Shown here piece after piece: positions 6,879-11,067 of a DNA stretch of 11,067 nt. Made by a program: the position numbers and the translations under genes. The stretch is from Chloroflexota bacterium (GTDB lineage: Bacteria; Chloroflexota; Limnocylindria; P2-11E). Where the stretch lies: the NCBI GenBank assembly GCA_005889445.1, contig VBGS01000160.1, forward strand, positions 1 to 11,067, read 5' to 3'. Numbering within the stretch: position 1 is the first letter of the stretch; each line of letters begins with the position of its first letter. Under the pieces are notes generated by a model that worked only from the letters and a program-made list of their open reading frames with translations, was not told where the DNA came from and did no database searches.

Positions 6879-6894
6879 GAGATGGAAGCTCCTT

Positions 6895-7587
6895 TCACGT
6901 GCGGACCCGCTCGCGCGCGGGCAGGTCGCTCAGCCACGCGTACGCGTGCGGGTAGATGCCGACGAAGCAGGTGAGGTCGCGGATGTCGTCCTTGAGCTGC
7001 ACCGCTGGGTTGCCGGCCCACACCGTCCGCGCCGGCACCGTGTGACGGACGACGCTCCCGGCGCCGACGAGCGCGTCCTCGCCGATCTCGATCCCCGGCA
7101 GGATCGTGCTGTTCGCGCCGATGCGCGCGCGGCGTCGCACGACGCCGCCCTTGACGCAGTCGAGATAGGCGGGGCACTGGGGATGGGGGTCGTCCGTGAA
7201 CACGACGTGCGGGCCGAGAAAGACGTCGTCCTCGATGTGGGTCAGCTCCAGGAAGCAGCCGGTGTGTACACGAACGCGAGACCCGACGCGGTTGCCGAAC
7301 TCGAGCGACGCATGGGTGCCGATCGAGACGTCGTCGCCGATCATGTTGTCCTCGCGGATCGATGCGCCCTGACCGGTCTGCAGGCGCGCGCCGATGCGCG
7401 TGCCGGCGTAGATCGTCGTGAACGGCCGGATCACCGCGCCGGGGCCGATGACCAGCTCCAGCTCGCCCTCCTTCTTACCGCGCGGCGCGCGACCGAGGAC
7501 GACGTACTCGCCGACGACGCTCCCCTCGCCCAGATGCACGTTCGGCGCGACGATCGCCGTCTTGTGGACCGCCGCGCCGGAGGTCAT
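6895..7587 (-). CDS. left-handed beta-helix sugar N-acetyltransferase (WlbB/WbpD-like)
   Basis: This 230-residue hexapeptide-repeat transferase probably acetylates the 3-amino group of a nucleotide sugar with acetyl-CoA. Imperfect repeats run from about residue 7 to 183: AIVAPNVHLGEGSVVGEY, LVIGPGAVIRPFTTIYAGTRIG, NMIGDDVSIGTHASLEFGNRVG, and late turns ARIGANSTILPGIEIGEDALVGAGSVV. FLGPHVVFTDDPHP (123-136) corresponds to the FIGP...TND loop of WlbB/WbpD. The usual AGNPA end is at 191-195. A short C-terminal tail (200-230) makes it a little longer than WbpD (about 190). ATG 7587 overlaps the dehydrogenase stop as ATGA and has GGAGGG (7602-7597) nine bases upstream. Its place between the WlbA-like and WlbC-like genes is the strongest clue to its role; the sequence alone would only support a general acyltransferase call. 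Confidence 0.87.
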   Translation of the reverse strand: MTSGAAVHKTAIVAPNVHLGEGSVVGEYVVLGRAPRGKKEGELELVIGPGAVIRPFTTIYAGTRIGARLQTGQGASIREDNMIGDDVSIGTHASLEFGNRVGSRVRVHTGCFLELTHIEDDVFLGPHVVFTDDPHPQCPAYLDCVKGGVVRRRARIGANSTILPGIEIGEDALVGAGSVVRHTVPARTVWAGNPAVQLKDDIRDLTCFVGIYPHAYAWLSDLPARERVRT

Positions 7588-8609
7588 GCGCGCACGCCCT
7601 CCGGGTGGTAGGCGACGCGCGCGCCACCGGAGCGGAGCGAGCGCATCCCGGCCTCCAGCACGCGCACGACGCGCAGGCCCGCCTCTCCGTCGCTTCGCGG
7701 GCGCTTGCCCTTGGCCACGCAGTCGATGAAGTGCCGCATCTCCAGCTGGAGCGCCTCCGTGACGGCGATGCGCGGACTGTGGATGTCACCCGCGCGATAG
7801 CTTCGCCGGAGCTCCTCGCCGGACAGCTTGTCGACGCCCTGGTCGTAGACCTTCACCTTCTCGACGGCCTGGACATCGTCGTACACGATCATCTTCTTCG
7901 ACCCGGTGACGGTCATGGTCCGCAGCTTGCTCGGCGCGAGCCACGAGAGATGCGCGTGCGCGAGCGCGCCGGACGGAAATCCGATCATGAGAAAGACGAC
8001 GTCCTCGATATCCGATTGCACGAAGCACGCGCCGGTCGCCTGGATCCACTCCGGCTCCTCGCCGAGCCAGTAGAGCGTGATCGACACGTCGTGCGGGCCA
8101 AGGTCCCAGAGCACGTTGATGTCGAATTGGTGCAGCCCGAGGTTCACGCGCTGGCTGTCGATGTACTGCACGCGGCCGACGCCGTCCGCGTCGAGGATCT
8201 CCTTCACCGCGACAACGGCGGGGTTGTACACGAACGTGTGGCCGACCATGAGCGTCTTTCCCGCGGCCTCGGCCGCGCGAATGATGGCCTCCGCGTCGGC
8301 GGTCTTGCCCGCGAGCGGCTTCTCGACGAACACGTGTTTCCCCGCGCGGAAGGCTTCCTCCGCGAGCCGGCGGTGCGTACCCACCGGGGTCACGATGCAG
8401 ACCGCGTCGATCTTCGGGTCGTCGAAGAGCTCGGTGTGGTCGGTGGTCGTGCGCACCGCCGGGAAACGCTTGCGGATGGATTCGAGCCGCTCCGGAGAAA
8501 GGTCCGCGACGGCGACGGGATCCGCGCCCGGCGCCTCGCTCAGGTTGCGCACCAGGTTCGGGCCCCAGTAGCCCGCCCCGATCACACCCACCCGAAGGAT
8601 CTCAGGCAA
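7584..8609 (-). CDS. Gfo/Idh/MocA family sugar dehydrogenase (WlbA/WbpB-like)
   Basis: This 341-residue NAD(P)-dependent oxidoreductase probably oxidises C3 of a nucleotide sugar. VGVIGAGYWGPNLVRNL (from residue 7) contains the GxGxxG dinucleotide motif (11-16). EKPLAGK (96-102) holds the catalytic lysine (97). GHTFVYNPA and DLGPHDVSI (169-177) are the substrate-site motifs of the family, with His173 a probable catalytic partner. I prefer TTG 8609 because AGGA (8621-8618) sits eight bases before it. The TTG at 8627 would add six residues but lies at the foot of a hairpin and has no ribosome site. A GTG at 8591 is a shorter option. It lies downstream of the flavoprotein gene after a gap of about 90 bases that contains two hairpins, and is coupled by ATGA to the acetyltransferase. 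It heads the WlbA-B-C-like trio; substrate identity is inferred from that context. Confidence 0.88.
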   Translation of the reverse strand: MPEILRVGVIGAGYWGPNLVRNLSEAPGADPVAVADLSPERLESIRKRFPAVRTTTDHTELFDDPKIDAVCIVTPVGTHRRLAEEAFRAGKHVFVEKPLAGKTADAEAIIRAAEAAGKTLMVGHTFVYNPAVVAVKEILDADGVGRVQYIDSQRVNLGLHQFDINVLWDLGPHDVSITLYWLGEEPEWIQATGACFVQSDIEDVVFLMIGFPSGALAHAHLSWLAPSKLRTMTVTGSKKMIVYDDVQAVEKVKVYDQGVDKLSGEELRRSYRAGDIHSPRIAVTEALQLEMRHFIDCVAKGKRPRSDGEAGLRVVRVLEAGMRSLRSGGARVAYHPEGVRA

Positions 8610-8627
8610 AAACTCTGTCCTGCTCAA

Positions 8628-8649
8628 TCTCGCGGCTTCGCCGCGGAGA
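8628..8649 (-). promoter_or_regulatory. stable GC hairpin between flavoprotein and dehydrogenase genes
   Basis: CGCGGC (8631-8636), a three-base loop and GCCGCG (8640-8645) form a six-pair stem. It extends to nine pairs by TCT (8628-8630) with AGA (8647-8649) around one bulged G. There is no T-run after it on the minus strand, so it is not a classical intrinsic terminator. A second small hairpin (CGGC-AAA-GCCG) lies at 8680-8690, just after the flavoprotein stop. They may stabilise the processed downstream mRNA or attenuate transcription. No TANNNT-like -10 box was found in this gap, so an internal promoter is not supported. Confidence 0.4.
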
Positions 8650-8698
8650 CGCGCTCAGGGCTGGTTGATTCGCTCGTCCCGGCAAAGCCGCTCCTCGC

Positions 8699-9541
8699 TC
8701 AGGCAAAGACCCGATCCTCATAGGGGACGTTCCCGATGGCTTCCCGCTTCGACTTGCCGGATAGGAAGTGATCGGCCATGGCGAGCCCCATCTCCGAGGC
8801 GATGTCCATGTCGACGTACTTATACAGCCCCTGCCGGCCCCCGGTGACGAGGTTGTCGAAGCGCATGAGCTCCTTCATGAGCGTGTCGATCGCGCGCTCG
8901 TAGCCGACCATGTACACGGGGTAACCGAATGTCGAACGAAGCACCACGGACTCGGCCAGCTCGCTCTCCTTCATGAAGCCTTCGTCGGCGAGCTCCTTCG
9001 CACAGATCCGGCCAAGCTCGTCGGCGGACGCGTTCCAGACGCGGTCCCCGACCTCGCAGGTGATGTCACAGAGGAGCACGGTCTCGTCCGGCGCGCAGAT
9101 GTCGCTGCCGCCGTAGTTGCGCGTCTCGGACAGCCGGTTGAAGGTCTTGTTGGTGAAATAGATCGACTGCGCCGGCAGCGCTTGCGGTCGCTTCACCCGC
9201 AGTCCGACGATCGTGAGCGCCCGAAACCGCAGGAAGTCCGCCGCCGCCTTCGCCTCGTTCGACACCCCGTCGCCCAGGAGCTTGATCAGCGCGGGCAGCG
9301 GCGCGCTGTTCACGAGGCGGTCGCAGGCGATGCGCGCTTCGGGCGAATGAACCGACGCGTACGGGTTCCCGGCGGGCTCGGTGCCCGAGGCGAGCTGGCA
9401 GAGCTGTCCGTCGTCGTTGGTGGCCGGCACCTCGCGGTAGCGCACCCCCACGACGCGGTCGCCGTCGACGTCGATCCCGGTGACGAGCGCGCCGGTGCAG
9501 ATCTCGTTCTGGGGTGAGGCGCGCTTGATCCGCTCGGCCAT
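8699..9541 (-). CDS. FAD-dependent UDP-galactopyranose mutase-like oxidoreductase, C-terminal part (frameshifted gene)
   Basis: This frame carries the second half (about 280 residues) of the flavoprotein whose first half is at 9565-10119 in another frame. It includes LVNSAPLPALIKLL, the return to the FAD domain, a substrate/cap region, and the closing motif TGGRQGLYKYVDMDIASEMG, which binds FAD in amine-oxidase and UDP-galactopyranose-mutase-like proteins. The ATG at 9541 is simply the first methionine of this frame. The residues before it, LISQR, also read as real protein and connect to the upstream half. It cannot fold alone because it lacks the dinucleotide-binding start. If one base is restored at about 9557-9567, the whole gene encodes about 473 residues. 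It ends 90 bases before the dehydrogenase start. Ring contraction of a UDP-sugar is one possible function; a general sugar-linked or lipid-linked flavoenzyme is the alternative. Confidence 0.8.
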   Translation of the reverse strand: MAERIKRASPQNEICTGALVTGIDVDGDRVVGVRYREVPATNDDGQLCQLASGTEPAGNPYASVHSPEARIACDRLVNSAPLPALIKLLGDGVSNEAKAAADFLRFRALTIVGLRVKRPQALPAQSIYFTNKTFNRLSETRNYGGSDICAPDETVLLCDITCEVGDRVWNASADELGRICAKELADEGFMKESELAESVVLRSTFGYPVYMVGYERAIDTLMKELMRFDNLVTGGRQGLYKYVDMDIASEMGLAMADHFLSGKSKREAIGNVPYEDRVFA

Positions 9542-10119
9542 GCGCTGCGAGATGAGCCCGGCGCCCCGCGGCGGACGAGCGAGATGTGCGGAATGCGATG
9601 TTGCGCGAACGAGGCGGCGAGCTGCGACGGCGGCACGCCCCAGACCTTCGTCGTGTACGGGCCGAAGAAGAGCCCGTAGAGGGTGCGGCCCATGGCCTGG
9701 ACGACCCAGTCCTCCGCCGAGACGAGCGCCCGCGGGCGGAGGCGACGCCGTAGCGACTCCATCGAGTAGTCCGCGAACGCGCGCGCCGCGAGGACCGGCG
9801 ACATGGACTTCGCGATGTCGAGCGCCTCGAGCGGGTACTTGTAGTAGCTGCCGCGGAACTTGATGCGCACGTTCTTGGCGCGGGCCGGAAAGCCGTCGGA
9901 CGCGATCTCTTTGAACATGTCGAGCACGCGCTGGTTGCGCGCGTGATAGGCGTGCGGCCCGAAGTCGTACCCCGCGCCGGTCTCGCCGCGCAGGGTCGTC
10001 GCGAGTCCGCCAAGAAAATGCTGAGCCTCAAGAAGGGTGACCCGCTCGCCGTGCTCGGCCAGGGAGAATCCGGCGGCAAGGCCACAGATGCCGCCACCGA
10101 GGACGACGGTGTGACTCAA
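9310..10119 (-). CDS. FAD-dependent UDP-galactopyranose mutase-like oxidoreductase, N-terminal part (frameshifted gene)
   Basis: The first 185 residues or so are genuine. VVLGGGICGLAAG (5-17) is the FAD-binding GxGxxG strand, LLEA (29-32) carries the ribose-binding glutamate, and FLGGLATT (35-42) is the family's second glycine motif. YDFGPHAYHARNQRVLDMF and YYKYPLEALDIAKSM are typical of UDP-galactopyranose-mutase and related amine-oxidase-fold proteins. After IPHISLVRRG the frame becomes Ser/Pro/Arg-rich nonsense until a stop at 9310, while the real continuation is in the neighbouring frame. One extra G in the G-run (plus-strand CCCC 9564-9567) would give RRGGAGLISQRMAERI, close to the RGGxG motif expected here. 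The start is TTG 10119, the only start near the first strand, nine bases after a TAGACT box. As the first gene of the minus train it may lie under its own promoter. Confidence 0.8.
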   Translation of the reverse strand: MSHTVVLGGGICGLAAGFSLAEHGERVTLLEAQHFLGGLATTLRGETGAGYDFGPHAYHARNQRVLDMFKEIASDGFPARAKNVRIKFRGSYYKYPLEALDIAKSMSPVLAARAFADYSMESLRRRLRPRALVSAEDWVVQAMGRTLYGLFFGPYTTKVWGVPPSQLAASFAQHRIPHISLVRRGAPGSSRSAWPSGSSAPHPRTRSAPARSSPGSTSTATASWGCATARCRPPTTTDSSASSPRAPSPPGTRTRRFIRPKRASPATAS

Positions 10120-10128
10120 GAAGTGACA

Positions 10129-10134
10129 AGTCTA
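10129..10134 (-). promoter_or_regulatory. candidate -10 box upstream of the flavoprotein gene
   Basis: On the minus strand TAGACT lies nine bases before the TTG at 10119. The identical hexamer stands ten bases before the ATG of the GT2 gene at 411. This position predicts a transcript with a very short leader, in keeping with the lack of a Shine-Dalgarno site. No recognisable -35 box is found 16-18 bases upstream. It is a candidate promoter for the minus-strand sugar operon. Confidence 0.35.
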
Positions 10135-10149
10135 GGTGTGCGCTCGTGC

Positions 10150-10176
10150 GCGCGCCGAGCGGTGTAGCGGGCGCGC
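10150..10176 (-). terminator. possible terminator-like hairpin after the SpoIID-domain gene
   Basis: GCGCGCC (10150-10156) pairs fully with GGCGCGC (10170-10176) around a 13-base loop. The stem touches the stop codon of the SpoIID-domain gene, directly before the candidate promoter of the flavoprotein gene. There is no U-run on the minus strand, so any termination would be weak or factor-assisted. Confidence 0.35.
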
Positions 10177-11067
10177 TAGAAGGGAATCATCCGAACGAGC
10201 GTGCTGCTGAGGCCGAGCGTGGTGCGGAGGAAGCGGTCGCCTTTCAGGTCGACCGAATCGGAGGTCCCGCGCACCAGAACGGAGATCGGGCGCCCGCCGG
10301 GACTCTCCTTGAATTCCATCGACACGAACGTGCCGATGTCGATGCCGTAGTCCTCGATGATCTGCTCGCGGATCTCGCCGCCCGAAAAGGACTGCGCCCA
10401 GAGCCCGTGCGGCATCGGTCCCTTGGCGTCGTACGCGAGCGCCTCGGCCGGGTCGTCGACGACCGCGAGGTACGGCCACCCGTCGGCGCACCTCCATCCG
10501 GTCCCGTCGCGCTCGGCGTCGAGGAGACATCCGACGTTCTCGCTGATCCCGCCGTGCGCCGATGAGTAGAGCGCGCGGATCGGCTGGCCGGCGTACGTGA
10601 GGATCTCCGACGCCGTCGAGTCGACCGCCGCGGAGGTGCGCCCGCTCTCGAAGGAGTGACCGCCGTAGCACTGGTCGGCCGTGTCATCGCGGACGTCCCA
10701 GGTGCGATCTCCCGCGGTCGCCTGCCGCCAGGCGGCGTACGTCCGCGCCGTGATCGCCTGCGCGCGCAGCGCTTCCTTCTCCCAGTAGTTCGGCATCTCG
10801 CCGGGGAGCGCGCCCTTCATGTAGTCGTCAGACGAGACGTAGTTCACGACGCGCAGGTTGCCGCCGTCACGGACGGAGACCTGGATGTTGCCGCGATACG
10901 CGAGGTCCTTCTGCAGGACCTCGATCGGATCCCACCACTGCGACGGCACCAGCGTCACGAGGTCCTCGCCGGTGTAGACCCGCCGCCCGGACCACGCGTC
11001 GGTCGCGATCAACGTCGAACCGGACGTCGTGAACCGCAGGGGCTGGTCGCGCCCGGCCTCGAAGTAG
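10176..11067 (-). CDS. SpoIID/LytB-domain protein, cut by right edge
   Basis: The minus strand stays open to the window edge; about 296 C-terminal residues are present. The SpoIID/LytB domain is clear. VNYVSSDDYMKGALPGEMP contains the glutamate that matches the catalytic residue of SpoIID. It is followed by WEKEALRAQAITARTYAAW, the QCYGG turn, a helix with DSTASEILTYAGQPIRALY and YSSAHGGISENV. SpoIID is a lytic transglycosylase acting on peptidoglycan lacking stem peptides during engulfment. The same domain is common in bacteria that do not sporulate, often on secreted wall proteins. Residues before the domain (RDQPLRFTTSGS, then VYTGEDLVTLVPSQWW) resemble the beta-rich N-terminal modules of such proteins. 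A signal peptide, if any, lies outside the window. A TTG at 11012 exists but is inside the domain-like reading, so it is not the start. A 56-base gap and a hairpin separate it from the sugar operon. Confidence 0.85.
   Translation of the reverse strand, partial: YFEAGRDQPLRFTTSGSTLIATDAWSGRRVYTGEDLVTLVPSQWWDPIEVLQKDLAYRGNIQVSVRDGGNLRVVNYVSSDDYMKGALPGEMPNYWEKEALRAQAITARTYAAWRQATAGDRTWDVRDDTADQCYGGHSFESGRTSAAVDSTASEILTYAGQPIRALYSSAHGGISENVGCLLDAERDGTGWRCADGWPYLAVVDDPAEALAYDAKGPMPHGLWAQSFSGGEIREQIIEDYGIDIGTFVSMEFKESPGGRPISVLVRGTSDSVDLKGDRFLRTTLGLSSTLVRMIPF

Noticed and set aside
5745..6974. A 409-codon plus-strand open frame antisense to the first aminotransferase.
   Set aside because: Its composition (Val, Asp, Arg, His) is a typical shadow of a GC-rich gene on the other strand, and the minus frame is a clear full-length aminotransferase.
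7605..8723. A 372-codon plus-strand open frame antisense to the dehydrogenase.
   Set aside because: No recognisable fold or motif; it mirrors the Gfo/Idh/MocA gene and has shadow-like composition.
9865..10140. Search for tRNA, riboswitch or small RNA in the flavoprotein upstream region and other gaps.
   Set aside because: No cloverleaf, CCA-type acceptor end or known riboswitch core was recognised; the gaps are under 100 bases and hold only simple hairpins.

Overview
The window is a G+C-rich bacterial chromosome fragment from a polysaccharide / nucleotide-sugar gene cluster. Codon third positions are almost all G or C. GTG and TTG starts are common, many genes overlap by exactly four bases, and Shine-Dalgarno sites are patchy. 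This suggests a high-GC free-living lineage, perhaps Chloroflexota or a relative of Actinobacteriota; that placement is inference only. I saw no tRNA, rRNA, CRISPR array, insertion sequence or phage gene.

Layout. (1) At the left edge, a minus-strand GT4-type glycosyltransferase is cut by the window. It diverges from a short plus-strand block of a GT2 polyprenol-phosphate-mannose-synthase-like enzyme, a tandem GNAT protein and a dihydrofolate-reductase-fold protein (411-2621). (2) From 10119 down to 2618 the minus strand reads as a long gene train: an FAD-dependent UDP-galactopyranose-mutase-like oxidoreductase (frameshifted), Gfo/Idh/MocA sugar dehydrogenase, left-handed beta-helix N-acetyltransferase, DegT aminotransferase, a second beta-helix acyltransferase (probable 5' frameshift), a small RraB-like protein, an extended-SDR sugar epimerase and a second DegT aminotransferase. 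(3) At the right edge, a SpoIID/LytB-domain protein is cut by the window.

How the genes fit together. The dehydrogenase, acetyltransferase and aminotransferase at 8609-5742 have the order and families of the WlbA-WlbB-WlbC (WbpB-WbpD-WbpE) set, which converts UDP-N-acetylglucosaminuronic acid into a 2,3-diacetamido sugar. The second half (acyltransferase, epimerase, second aminotransferase) looks like a further amino-sugar branch. The glycosyltransferases and the mutase-like flavoprotein would assemble or modify the glycan. The 6-dehydrogenase and 2-epimerase of the classical pathway are not in the window, so the final sugar cannot be named. Five junctions in the minus train are NTGA stop/start overlaps, so translational coupling is likely.

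The main points for a reader: two genes (near 5680 and 9565) each appear broken by one missing base, and each break sits at a run of four G on the coding strand, which looks like systematic homopolymer error. An RraB-like orphan protein is embedded in the operon. The partial gene at the left edge is easy to miss because it has no stop inside the window.
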